Assembly (NCBI RefSeq): GCF_030269925.1
Contig: NC_085128.1
Coordinates: forward strand, 11,782,501 to 11,846,500
Source of the DNA: Bombyx mori
Taxonomy: Eukaryota; Arthropoda; Insecta; Lepidoptera; Bombycidae
Direction: 5' to 3'
Length of the DNA: 64,000 nt
The translations under genes were made by a program, and so were the position numbers. The notes under the pieces were generated by a model. That model made no database searches. It had not been told where the DNA came from and saw only the letters and a list, made by a program, of their open reading frames with translations. Below, piece after piece: positions 12,310-25,300 of the stretch (position 1 is its first letter; each line of letters starts with the position of its first letter).

Positions 12310-12533
12310 TTACCCGTGCGAGCTTAGAATACACCAGCCCACTGAGTTTCTCTCCGGATCTTCTCAGTGGGTCGCGTTTCCGATCCGGTGGTAGATTCTG
12401 CGAAGCACTGCTCTTGCTAGGGTCAGTGTTAGCAACTCTCCGGTTGAGCCTCGCGAGCTCACCTACAAACGTTAGGGCGAAGCTGAAATAGCCTCTCAAG
12501 GCTATCAGCATAGGTAGGAAAAAAAAAAAAAAA
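12310..12533 (+). mobile_element. Jockey-clade LINE 3' end
   Basis: Contains 'cactgagtttctctccggatcttctcagtgggtcgcg', 'ggtggtagattctgcgaagcac' and 'agcctctcaaggctatcagca', then an A-run. Related copies occur at 14431, 27296, 29888, 35505, 47180 and 57979. The longest copy (27296) carries a recognisable ORF2 C-terminus upstream, which supports the LINE assignment. Confidence 0.7.
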
Positions 12534-13916
12534 ATTAGAATACACCATACCACCAATAAATTAAAAACAATAACTGTTACCTCAAAAACTAGTCAATCAA
12601 TTAATGAAGACACTAAATATTTATCGTACTGTAATTTTTACGCTGCTGTAATTTTTATGTTTAATTTTACTTATTTTTCATAAGAAAAAAGAAGTTTTAG
12701 AACTATTTTAAATTACATTCTTTGTTGTTTTTTAATATTCTTTCCTACTTCTGCTAGTTCTTATCCAAATTTATATTATTTCGTCTCTTGAATCTGAACA
12801 GTCCATTACGTATTATTTTGTAACTAAACAATACTTTCAATGCGTATTTAAATCGCATCATAAAAAAAATGCCGTAGGTTATTTGAGTCGACTATTATCA
12901 AAGCGGGCAATCTGACTTTTGGACAATTATTGGTAAATCAGAAAAACGAATTATTGACTTTGTATTCCATTGGCAGTCACAAAACTCTTCGGAACGACAT
13001 CTCAGATAAATAACAGGTTAACTATTAACCTTTATTTAATGCAGTTTTGAACCGTATTCTTTGAAGGAGACGATTATGTTCAAATCAATCTGTATTGACA
13101 TATCAATAACATTTTTTTGTCCAAATGCACAGATTGCCACCTTTGATAATAGACGACTCATTTTACATATTTGTAAATCGTACCTTTTTTTTAGTAATTG
13201 GTTCAACAAACTTTGGAGCTTCCACTACAAATGGAGAGCAGGGCGTGTCCGATTGCCTGGCCGCTGGTAATCTACCCGGGAAATGTTATACCGAGCAACA
13301 TGGTATAAATCCAGAATGGTGAAAATAAACTAATTTGTTATTGACACTTGAGACATTATTTTAATTTAAACATAGATTGGTTTTATTTTTTCCATCTTTT
13401 TATACGTTAAGCGTCGATTGTGTTCTCAAAAACTACTCCGATGTGATGCCATTGATTTCGTTTAATTAAACTCTAGGTTTTAGTTATCAACTATATGAAC
13501 ATTTGCATTTAAACAACAATGCTGTAATAATATTTAAATAATGATGTCATTAAGAACATACAATCGTCAGACACTATACCTAAATATTTTATATGTATTT
13601 TTTATTTATTTATCTTCTGTATTGTATAATCATCAATTATATTATGTATGTTTATGTTACGTTTTTGTGATATGGATAAAATTAGGTAAAATCCAGTTCA
13701 TAGTATGGCTTATTAACAAATAGAATACTTTAAATTATTAAGTATTAAATGACATGTTCTAAGTAATATCGGGCGTATCAGCGATAAAAAATCTGTCAGC
13801 GTGTTCGCTGATTTGTGAGATTACGTAGGAATGGATCAACGTATAGACTGGGAGTTTATGAATTAGTGATTAGTATAGCAATTCTTTCTTCTTCGATTTA
13901 TTTCCCTTATTTCACT
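12534..13916. other. AT-rich intergenic sequence, no gene seen
   Basis: Only short frames occur (60-70 codons), with hydrophobic or low-complexity composition typical of AT-rich DNA. No splice-linked gene structure could be built. Confidence 0.45.
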
Positions 13917-14200
13917 ATTAGGGTCGGCGCAATATGTCCTCTTTTTCCATTCAGGCTCACTTCATCGTTCCACTCACACCTTTCTCACGGATATTCTCTT
14001 TCACCCAGCTCATCCAAGTCTTTTTAGAATGCTCTCTTTTGACATTACTTTCATACCCAGGATCTTTTGGGCCTCATGATCATCTTCTCTGCACATACCA
14101 TGCCCATACTACGATATCCTTCCAATCTTTATTTTCTCTGTCACTGACGCTATTTTCATACTTCCCTTCATTTACTATTTTTTATAATCTATCTTAGGAA
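13917..14200. repeat. Dispersed repeat family D
   Basis: The block starts 'ttagggtcggcgcaatatgtcctc' and continues as pyrimidine-rich sequence. The 87-codon frame across it is repeat sequence, not a gene. A related fragment lies at 10846-11010. Confidence 0.45.
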
Positions 14201-14430
14201 TATAGTAAACTTAGGTATAGCAGTTCTACGAGTATATGCGGGGAAAATGCCATTTGTTTCATACATTTTGAATTAAAAACGTAACGTTTATGAAGCCGCG
14301 GGTCTTGTCTTGTACATAAATATGCTCCATACACTTTGCTGTTTGCGACCTTCACTACAATATCATGGGGTTCAAGTTCGATTTCCTTACAGAATCAGTA
14401 CCTTTGATAAATATATATGATATTGAAGTA

Positions 14431-14745
14431 TACGTCATTTCGGATCCTCCTGATCCAATCTTGGTGCTTTTAGGCATTTCAAGCATCGGTCATCATTCTT
14501 ATCGTACTCGTCGAATGCGAATGTGAGAATTCGACAAACTTAGCCACAGACAAATCTCACTAAGTTTCTCGCTGGATCTTCTCAGTAGGCTGTGATTCAG
14601 ATCCAGTGGTAGATTCAGCGAATCACACTTCTTGCTAGGGCAGATGTTAGCATAATTATCTCAGGATAAACCCCGTGAACTCTCCCACATTCTACGTAAG
14701 ACAAGAATAGCTCCTAGAGGCTACCAGCAAATAGGCTAAAAAAAG
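14431..14745 (+). mobile_element. Jockey-clade LINE 3' end, diverged
   Basis: It covers the ORF2 tail region ('gtcatttcggatcctcctgatcc'), the 'tctcgctggatcttctcag' block and a degraded 3' end before an A-rich stretch. It is more diverged than the copies at 27296 and 57979. Confidence 0.6.
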
Positions 14746-15087
14746 CAAGATCTTTTCTCGCATGCTGCCTCAAAATCATAACAGAAAATCGTTGATTTGT
14801 ACCTATTAGTATGACTATGCGTTGTTTTTTTTTATTTCTGCCAAGATGACGTCCAAACTTTTTGGAAAAAGTTTAGTCAAGGTGAGTTGAGTTGATTGAG
14901 CACAAGGTTTGGGAAGTACGGCGGAAAACGCAAAACTTCCAACTCTAGCCCGCGAGCGTTGTCGTGTAGGAGCCAATAACCAAGGCTGGTATACGATGAC
15001 CCGCTTAAGATTTGAAAAATAATCCCATTTTCATCGCAAATCACCATACGATTCCAATCTCTCCGTTTCTGTGTCTGTGTCTGTTAA

Positions 15088-15237
15088 GCAATACAAGGCA
15101 TTTTTTATTCGGGCCGTGTGCCGAACCTCCTACGAGGTTCCTGCGCGCACCCCCGCGCTGAGGGCGCGCGGGGTATGTGGGACTTGACGATCTGCAAGTT
15201 GTTGAAAGCAGACCCCGGGCTCAAGGAATACATACCT
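15088..15237 (-). mobile_element. R1-clade LINE 3' end fragment (family alpha-like)
   Basis: After a T-run, 'ccgaacctcctacgaggttcc' and 'cgcgcggggtatgtggga' match the reverse complement of the 3' UTR of the element at 6934-9570. Only about 150 bases remain, so it is a heavily truncated copy. Confidence 0.65.
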
Positions 15238-16391
15238 TATCACGTTCGTCACGCTGGTGAATGGTTCGTGGGGCACCCACTTATCAAGTTGACGCCAATT
15301 GACCGAACCGAAATTAACAAAAATTTGTTTTGATGTTAATATTCAAACCTGCTGCTAAATAAGCAGCTTCCACAATTCCCTTTAATTCTTTTTGTAAACT
15401 TTACTTTACTGACGACCGCAGGCTTCATTTTTTAGATGAAAATTTCCAGCTCGGTAGCTGCTAAACCAATCACGAGTAGTGCGTTCGTTTGCAACATTCT
15501 CTCTGTACACGTCATTAATGTTGTGAGCCGCTTGTGCCATATTGCTAACGCAGCGGTACTCTTATTTTTATCTTTTTCACATTTATGAAAAATATAAAAA
15601 CATAGTGAAAACAAAACACTAATCAATATACAAATAAAACAATATATGAAAAGCCGCATATAAATTACGTATAAAATGACAACTTCATAGGTAAAAAAAA
15701 AATTATCATTTTACATATATTATATCTGTCACGAGTCTTATAAACGTTCTGCTTTCAAGGATAAGATATCTATTATACAATACAGTTGAGACTCGAAAAG
15801 CGTTTATTTACTTTGATATCTACGGGTTATGGTGACCAAGAGTGTGTGGACCCATCGATCACTTTAAAAAATACCCAAGATACGACTTTCAGAAAGTACT
15901 AGTCCTAAAATATATGTACTACAATTACTATTCAGTTCATATCAATTTAAATGGCGCAGTTCTGAATTGTCACAAGAAGTACGTGCCTTTAGAACCGTGA
16001 AGATTTGTCCGGTTGCGGTTTGGTAGCATGGTCGTGGAACAATTTAATAGACCGCGGCTTCGCCAGACATTCTGCAATCGTAAGCCTTCGTTTGCGGAGA
16101 GGAATAAATCTTTACCACACCCTCATTAAAACATCGACTTGTCAGCAAAAGATATTATTGTAATATGAAGATTTCAATGAAACAGTTGCTGCTTTTTTAA
16201 AGCTGCCACGTTATACATGTCATCTTTTAGAGTGGAAGGTTCGATCTTATGTCTCAACTGATTTGTATGTATGTGCTCCGACAATGATATACCATGTCAC
16301 ATGTGAGCTCCCCGCAAAGGACAAGAAAAACAAGTAAATGTGCATTGAATTTATGAAGTCAAAAATTTGTAGAAATTGTGGAGTAACGTAT
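15238..16391. other. Intergenic sequence downstream of serpin A
   Basis: A minus-strand frame of 75 codons (15432-15659) begins with a hydrophobic stretch, but it has no family resemblance or supporting context. No AATAAA was found close behind the serpin A stop codon on the minus strand, so the end of its 3' UTR is not placed. Confidence 0.4.
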
Positions 16392-19300
16392 TTAAAAGTT
16401 ATGGTTTACAATATCGTTTTGATAGTAAACACCGGAGAATAGGAGCGATGGAGTGTCGACACCTACGAGATTATTCAGTATTGAAAACGCATAGGGACGA
16501 TTAATCTCAATGGTTATCTTATCTTTATTTGCACAGATACTTTTCGCCACATGAGATTTTTTCATTGCGTCTGAAATAAACAAAATGTTACTATAAATGT
16601 GATTCAAACAGTTACAAAAAAATACTAATTAGAACGACAAAACATAATTGTATTTTATTTGAGTGTAATAAAGAACAGTATAAAATGAATTAGTGAACTG
16701 AAACTGTAGGTAAATAAATAAACAAATAACCGACCCCAAATTAGGATTCCCTTTTTTTTTTTTTTTTTTTTTTCGGGTAGAGGGCCGAACCTCCTACGAG
16801 GTCCCCGCGCAAAAGGGGCGCGCGGGGTATGTGAGACTCAACGATCTGCATGGTGTTGTGAGCAGACAAATTAGGATTCCCTTTTTTTTTTTTTTTTTTT
16901 TTCGGGTAGAGGGCCGAACCTCCTACGAGGTCCCCGCGCAAAAGGGGCGCGCGGGGTATGTGAGACTCAACGATCTGCATGGTGTTGTGAGCAGACCGCG
17001 GGCCCAAGGATTTTAGAGCCCACCCACTAAACGACTCCTCTGCACTCTTACACCCGACGTCCGATCCCCTCCGAGGTCAAAACCCGGATGAGGTAGGGGG
17101 GCTACCGCGGTCAACACTACAACCAGACGGCGCGGCTCACCCCAAGGACGCCCAGCCGACGGAGCCTTCGAGGCGAATCGAAGGCTCTGAAACGTCGGCC
17201 GTCTCGGTACGGCAGCCCGTCGGGCCGCCCAGACGGTGCCGCTGGTGTCCCGGAATACCCCGCTGGACCAGAACCAGCCTGCCGGGTCGGGACGCGATAC
17301 ACCGTCGACCGGTCGCTCTAATCACTCCACGGCAGCGCGCTAGAGTGCTGGTAGCGCGCCGCGCGGCCTCACCCCCTCAGGTCGCCCCTTGACCTTCACC
17401 GGGGGGAGGCCGCCACCTACAGGGGCCGGGACGTACGGGCGTATTCCCGCCTCCGGCCCCCGGCTCGACGGCGACGGATCGGTGCGGAAAGGGAAGAGCT
17501 CTCCCTCTCTCGCTCCGCCGCCTCCTTCTGCGAGATGGTGGACTCGCAGAAGTCGAGCATCGCCTTCCAGGACGCGTCGCTGCCGAGCATCGTAGCCACG
17601 ACGCGCGGCAGCGAGAGGTCCTCTCCAATGACCGCGACGAGGGCGGCGCGTTGCTCGTCGAATCCAGAGCAACGCGCCAGCGTGTGTTCCGCTGTGTCTT
17701 CCTCGTCGCGGTCCGCGCAGTGGTGGCACTGCGCCGTCGGTTCCCTTCCGGCTATCTTGTGCAAGTACCGGCCGAAACAACCATGGCCGGTAAGCATCTG
17801 CGTTAGCCGGAAGGTGAGGCATCCGCGGTCGCGGCCCACCCAGTCCGCGAGAACCGGGCGGACCGCCTCGACGGTTCGGAGGCCGGCCGACGGGTCCGCC
17901 AAGCGGCGAGACCACGCCTCCAGCACGGACCGCCGAGAGTGGAGCCTCCGCGCTCGAACTACACCTTCGCTGGGGCGCCCTTCCCCCCTAGAGCGGAGGT
18001 CGCTACGCCACCGGTAATCGGCAGCGAGCGCCTCCGCCTCCAGGTCCCAGGGTGGCGCCCCGGCGAGCAAGCACGCCGCCTCGAAGGAGACGGTGCGGTA
18101 TCCTCGGATCGCCCTGACCGCGATCGCGCGCTGCGGACGTCGCAGCGCCGCGACGTTCTCGCGGGTCAGGGCGTGGCACCATACGGGAGCCCCGTATAGT
18201 GCCATCGACCGCACCACCCCCATGTAGAGGCGGCGCGCCACCTGATCGGGACCCCCGACGTTTGGAAGCAGCCGGCTCAGAGAGCCGGCCGTCGCCATCA
18301 GTCGAGGGCCCAACTTCTCAAAGTGAGCGCGGAAGTTCCACCGACCATCCAGTTCGAGGCCGAGGTACCGAAGACCGGTCACCCCGACCCCGACGCGGAC
18401 GCCTCCGATCACGAAATTAGGATTCCCTGTGTTATGGGTTTTTTTTTTCGAAATCGCCAGACTTCCGCCCTTTTCTGGGGATACTGGGCGGGGTATGTCA
18501 GAGTCGAACTGACTAAAACCTCCTGTCGCTCAACAACCAACGTCCAAACCTCGCATGAGACAGAACTCATGAAAAGGCAAAGGGGGGAAAGTGAAGTGTT
18601 TAGTGCGGAGCACATCTCTCCCATCACCCTCCCCCTCGGGACGCCGGACTGGCGGTCGTCGGCGCCACGACCACCAGCCCTCTCGGTCGGCAGACTGTCC
18701 GAAGCCCGCCTAGATGGCGCCGGTTAGAGTGGGTTACCCTACGGAATACCCCGCTGGGCCAGAACCAGCATGGGTCGAGGATAGCCGGCCTTCCATCACC
18801 CGGATGCTCTTGCGTAAAACGCGTGCAGAGCAGCTTGCACGTCGTCTTCTTAGGCCCCCCTCGCCGGTCCCCAGACCGACATGTGAGGGGGACCCGAAAC
18901 ACTTAGAGGGCCAGGGCTTGGGCGAGATCCGCCTCCCTGGCCCCCGCTCGACGGCGGCGGGATTGTGCGTCTCTCACGCGCCCCGCCGCCTCCTTCTGCG
19001 AGATGGTGCACTCGCAGAAGTCGAGCATCGCCTTCCACGACTCGTCGTCGCCGAGCATCGATGCCACAACACTCGGCAACGACAAGTCGGTTCCTATTTT
19101 TGCGACGAGGACACGGCGCCACCCCTCCCATGCGGGGCAGGCGACGAGCGTATGCTCTGCCGTGTCCAAGTCGCAACCACAATGGTGGCACTCTGCCGTC
19201 GGCTCGGCTCCGATCCGGTGCAGGAACTCACCGAAACAACCATGCCCAGTGAGCACCTGCGTGAGCCGGAAAGTGAGGCGTCCTCTGTCACGATTCACCC

Positions 19301-22300
19301 AATCCACAAGGACCGGGCGAATCGCCTCGACGGTCCTACGACCAGCCGAAGGATCGGCCAGCCGTCTGGACCATGACTCCAGCATGGACCGCCGAGATTG
19401 GCCCCTCCGCGCTCTGACCACACTGGGGCTGGGACGCGCCACGCCCCGGGCACGAAGGTCAGCCCGCCACTTATAGTCAGCGGCGAGCGCCTCCGCTTCC
19501 AGAACCCAAGGCGGCGTCCCAGCCAGTACACACGCCGCCTCAAAGGAGATGGTGCGATAACCACGGATGACCCTGACCGCGATGGTGCGTTGCGGCCGTT
19601 GCAGCAGCTTCGCCACCCCCACGGCCAGGGACTGGCCCCACACGGGCGCCCCGTATAGGGCCATTGATCGCACCACCCCCGTATAGAGACGGCGCGTCAC
19701 CTGGTCAGGCCCCCCGACGTTGGGCAGAAGCCGGCTTAACGCGCCGGCTACCCCCAACAAACGAGGGACCAGGTTCTGAAAGTGAGCACGGAAGGTCCAA
19801 CGACTGTCCAGAATGAGGCCGAGGTACTTCAACTGCACCCCGACCCCGATACGGACGCCTCCAACCACGATATGGGCATCGACAGGTGGCACTCTCCGGG
19901 GCCTGTGGAACCACATGGCCTCGGATTTACTGAGCGCCACGTCGAAGCCCAATCTCCTAATTTTGCCGACGACATGCGCCACCCCAGCCGTAGCAAGACG
20001 GGCAGACTCAGCAAAACTCCCCCCCCGGGCCACGACCAACGTGTCGTCTGCGTAACAGATAACGCTCAGGCCCGGGAGGAGGGCACCTCTCAGCACCCAG
20101 TCATACCCGATATTCCACAAAAGGGGGCCGAGCACCGACCCCTGTGGAACACCGCGCACGACCGGGAACCGGTGCAGGATCCCACCGTGTCCGGTACACG
20201 TGACCGATCTGTCCTCTAAGTAGGAACCCACCAGCCGGCGAAGGTAGGGGGGCACTCTATGTCGTTCCAGCGCCCCCCCTATCACGGACCAGGGCAGGGT
20301 GTTAAACGCATTGGCGATATCGAGCGACACCGCCAAAGCCACCCCACCCCTGGAGACGGCCTCCTCCGAGAGGGCCCGCACGCGAAGGATCGCGTCTACC
20401 GTTGAGCGGCCCTCTCGGAAGCCATACTGCTCCGCCGACAGATCGGGTCCCACCCCGACTAGATGCTGGATGATGCGGGCTGCCAGAATGCGTTCCAGCA
20501 GCTTGCCCACCTCATCCAGCAACACGATGGGACGGTACCCGGCGGCAGTATCCGCCGGGCGCCCCTCCTTTCTCAACAGCACTAGTCTGCCCGTACTCCA
20601 CGATGAAGGAAACCGACTCGAGGCAGGAGTTGTAAAGTCTCAAGAGTCGGTCCCCTAGGGCACCAAGAGCCAAGGCCCAAACCCGGCCATGGACACCATC
20701 CGGGCCGGGTGCAGTGTCCTTCGCGCACATTTTGCGAACGGCCACACGGAGCTCCGCCCCCGTTATATGGGGCACCTCAGCAGGGGCTTCGCCGTCGTAG
20801 TCCGGCGGAAGAAAGGAGCTACGATGGAAAAACGCATTTATTTCATTGATATTTTAACGCTACCTGAATAAGCCTTGATCAGTTTTTTACAGATAAATCA
20901 AAATTTTAATTTATAGAAATTAAAGTTTAATTTTCGTTAATATAAGTATTCTAAAGTCAGTTCATACGTACCGAGATTGTCATCTTCGATCATTTTACCA
21001 ACAAGGTACACTTCACTGAAGACACCTTCGATAGCACCGGCTTCACATTTCTTCGTTACACCAGAAAACTTCGCCCGGTCTTTGTCAAATACTATATCCA
21101 AATTTTTAACCTGAAAGTTGGGATATGAATCGTGCTCAATAGTTTAGAAATAATATAATAAATAAATTAGAAACAATATACATAATAGGGCTCATAGTAT
21201 AAAACAAAGTCGCTTTCTCTGTCCCTATATCCCTTCTTTTTCTTGCTTCGGTTTCCTCAATACTGAGGGTCGTGACCACCTCCTCGCAACAAGAGTCTTT
21301 TACGGACCAGTCCACGCCATTTGCCTCTATCTGCCGCCGAGTGTAGAGCATCGTGAACTGTGGTGTCGAGGGTAGTGCGGATCTGGTCAGTCCAACGTGT
21401 CGGGCCTCTACCTCGTGATCTTCTTCCGTTCACCTTGCCAGTCACCACATGATACTTTTCTATATCTATTCCTATATCCCTATATCCCTATGTATGCATA
21501 AATCTTTAAAACTACGCAGCAGATTTTGATGCGTTTTTTTAATAGATATAGTGATTGAAGAGGAAGGTTTATATGTATAATAATATCCATTAAATAGTGG
21601 AGAAATCAATAATAAATTATAGTTTCGCAGGGCGAAACGAGGGCGGCTAGTTATTTATATTCAGCGATTATAATGCCTTCAAATATGGCGTTTCAGTGTT
21701 TTTGTAAAAAAAGCTTTATTAAGTCCCTACGCAATGTTCTTTTTACCGATTTGAGAATTTTCGTAAGATCAGCTTGTGTGGCCGCTCGCTGTAACGGTAG
21801 ACTTATGTTCACACATCTAAATTCTTGAGCAGCAAAGGCTTCTTCAGATACATTCGATCTCTTAATCTTTTGTAGCATTTCGGGCAAACCGTCAACCTTA
21901 TCAGGAAGAGCTACGAAAAATGTAAAAGCACCTCCATTCAATGTTATACTGATGAACTGAAAAAAATATGGTCAAAATAACTGCCTCGATATTATAAGTA
22001 TCAGAGTAAGTAATAAGTATCAGGGTAAGTATTATAAGTATCAGAGTAAGTAATCATAATACATCTGTATTGTTTTTTTTTTTTTTTATTGCTTAGATGG
22101 ATGGACGAGCTCACAGCCCACCTGATGTTAAGTGGTTACTGGAGCCCATAGACATCTACAACGTAAAATGCGCCACCCACCTCGAGATATAAGTTCTAAG
22201 GTCTCAGTATAGTTACGACGGCTACCCCACCCTTCGAACCGAAACGCATTACTGCTTCACGGCGGAAATAGGCGGGGTGGTGGTACCTACCCGTGCGGAC

Positions 22301-25300
22301 TCCCAAGAAGTCCTACCACCAGTGATTACGCAAATTATAATTTTGCGGGTTTGATTTTTATTACACGATGGTATTCCTTTACCGTGGAAGTCTATCGTGA
22401 ACATTTATTGAGTACTTATTTCATTAGAAAAATTGGTACCCGCTTGCGGGATTCGAACACCGGTGCATCGCTTCATACGAATGCACGACGTCTTATCCTT
22501 TAGGCCACGACGACTTCTGTAATTTAATGTTGTATTTTTTACTGTGTGATCGTGAATTAAAATGAACTCACAGTCAATCTGGTGTTAAGTAATAGCTCTT
22601 AAATACTAGAATGTAAATTCCGCGTTTGAATACCTTGAGACGCGTTTTCGAAGTAGGTATGAATGTAATGGTTAATTACTAATGGTAATGTACTAAAGGT
22701 AATGTTTAATTACTATCCAATCCATTAAAATGGAATTTATGAGTACTTCTAGGCAGCAATCGGCCGTTTGGTTTATCTCTTTGGGTAAAGACACACAATA
22801 CGTCCTATTGCCAGTACCTAATTATTTAAACTTTTAAACAATACGGGTTTGATTTATCACACGATAATCCCTTAGTCGTAGAAGTGGATTGCGAAACTGT
22901 GTTAGGTACTACATATTTTTTTTGACAATTTGATAGACGAGCTGTTCTTATCTTCTTATCTATTAGGCCGCGATGACTTAGTACGCGGAAAAATACCACT
23001 ATTGAAGATAGTAGACCTCCTTCATAGTTTCAAATTTTGGAAGTGACTCGAACGTAATGGTGTTTACGATATTAAAGGCCATTTAAAATAAAATGAGGTA
23101 TATTTAAAACTACTTTTACGGTTTAATCTAAGTTTTTTTGTTGTCATTATAATATGATTTCTGACCATTCGAATACTTTATAGGTTTGTGGTCACAGACG
23201 ACTACGGTGTTTTTGATTGACATTTGAATATTATGCTGACTACCAACTATTTTTCTATAAAAACATATCTAGAGTTTTAAGTTTCATTTCACACAGAAAG
23301 AACTAATACTATTTTGGGGTCTAGCAGTTTCTTTAACTTGGGTTTTCATCTTTACTACAAGAGGATCACTGGTGTTAGATAAGTTATATGAGGTGTAACA
23401 TATTAATGATTTACCTGTGCCTTATATTTTTCAAGGTATGCGTATTTTACGATTCCCGTCCCAACTAGTGCAGGTGTATTAATTATTTTCCTTTCGTTCG
23501 AATAAACATTAATTACTTTAACTTGTCTTGGATTGAATCCGGTGTCGAAATCGAGCTGAAATTTAACATTACGAGTCATCGGCTCTTTGAATTTTCTATG
23601 AAGTATGTCAAATAAATTCGCTTTACTTTCTTACCTCAAATTCGAAAGAATTAACAATAACAAAACCTTTATCTTTCTTTATCTTGGTCGCATTCACTAA
23701 ATTTTTGTTTCCAGCTTGACCAATTTCTTGTCTGTTGACCTTTGAAACAGAATTGATAACTAAATAAATAAAAAACAATTAATGCGTACCAATTTCAATT
23801 ATTGGCCCTTTGGTCTATTGAGGTAAACGAACCAGGAAAGATATCCAGCCGAGCGGGCGAATTTGCTCGGTAAGCCGATGGTCGAAATGTTCGGAACTTG
23901 TTTAATCATATCCAAACTCATCTTGAAAATGTCGTTAGCATCATTCAGGTGTCTGTCATCATCATTCACATCACACATAATGGGGAGATAATTAATGATA
24001 GAAATAATAATAAACAAATATTGACACAACACAATTATTTATTTATTTATAGCTTTATATATTTGATAGTATAAAGACGGACTTTTTTTTATTGCTAGAT
24101 GGGTGGACGAGCTCACAGCCCACCTGGTGTTAAGTGGTTACTGGAGCCCATAGATATCTACGACGTAAATGCGCCACACATCTTGAGATATAAGTTCTAA
24201 GGTTTCAAGTACAGTTACAACGGCTGCCCCATCCTTCAAACCGAAACGCATTACTGCTTCACGGCAGAAATAAGCGGGGCGGTGGTACCTACCCGCACGG
24301 ACTCACAAGAGGTCCTACCACCAGTAATTACGCAAATTATAATTTTGCGGGATTCATTTTTATTACACGATATTATTCCTTCACCGTGGAAGTCAATCGT
24401 GAACATTTGTTGAGTACGTATTTCATTAGAAAAATTGGTATCCGCCTGAGATTCGAACACCGGTGCATCGCTCAACACGAATGCATCGGACGTTTATCCC
24501 TTAGGCCACGACGAATTAATGCCATAGGCATTCTCTGACAGTCTACCTTAGGAAGGTGCAGAGATAAACGTTGGTAGGTGTAGTGTGATAGTATACATAA
24601 TATTTATAGATACAAATACTCGTAGTTAAATAGATACACATACATAAATATATACCTAGTCAGGTCATAAATTCTGTCACATGCTTAATGTAAAATAATT
24701 GAAACAAGTTTACTCATTATGTAACCATTCATATACCAAAATGAACTTAACAAAACATAGATTCTTATGACACTAAAGTTTATCCAAAATGACCTCCGTG
24801 ATTTTGAATACAGGCCTTCAATTTGCGCGGCCAGTCGTCTATCGCAACACGAACGAGGTCCATGTCAATATCGGCGGCTGCCTTAATCAAAGATGTCTTG
24901 AGTGACTCCAAATTGGGATGAGGCTTTGAGCACGCCTTTTCCTCCAAGTGTTGCCATATCTTGTAATCTAACGAATTCAAATATGGACTGGAGGAGGGCC
25001 AGTCTTCGTGCCGGATGAAGTCGATTTCACGTGCCGCCAGCGGTCTTGTGTGCTCTTCGCTCTATGAGCTGGCGCCGAATCTTGTTGGAATACCCAGTGC
25101 CTGTTATTGAACATGGTATGAGAAACAGGTTCCACAAGGTTCGTCAGGACTGTATTTTGATACACAACTGCATTCGTTTTTACACCTTTCTCACAAAAAT
25201 GTACCTCTGTTAAGCCCCAATAAGAAACTCCTAACCATACCATGAGCGAGGATGGAAAATGACCTCGTTGGACACGCGGAATACGGTTGCTCGCTTCTTT

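Noticed and set aside
13934..14197. 87-codon frame with many Ser, Phe and Leu residues
   Set aside because: It lies in a dispersed pyrimidine-rich repeat also seen at 10846-11010.
15432..15659. Minus-strand 75-codon frame with an N-terminal hydrophobic stretch
   Set aside because: No recognisable family, no paralogue in the window and no promoter or splice context; AT-rich DNA easily yields hydrophobic frames of this size.
16021..16060. Possible distant poly(A) signal for serpin A (ATTAAA on the minus strand)
   Set aside because: It is about 350 bases from the stop codon and a weak variant; without transcripts it cannot be assigned.
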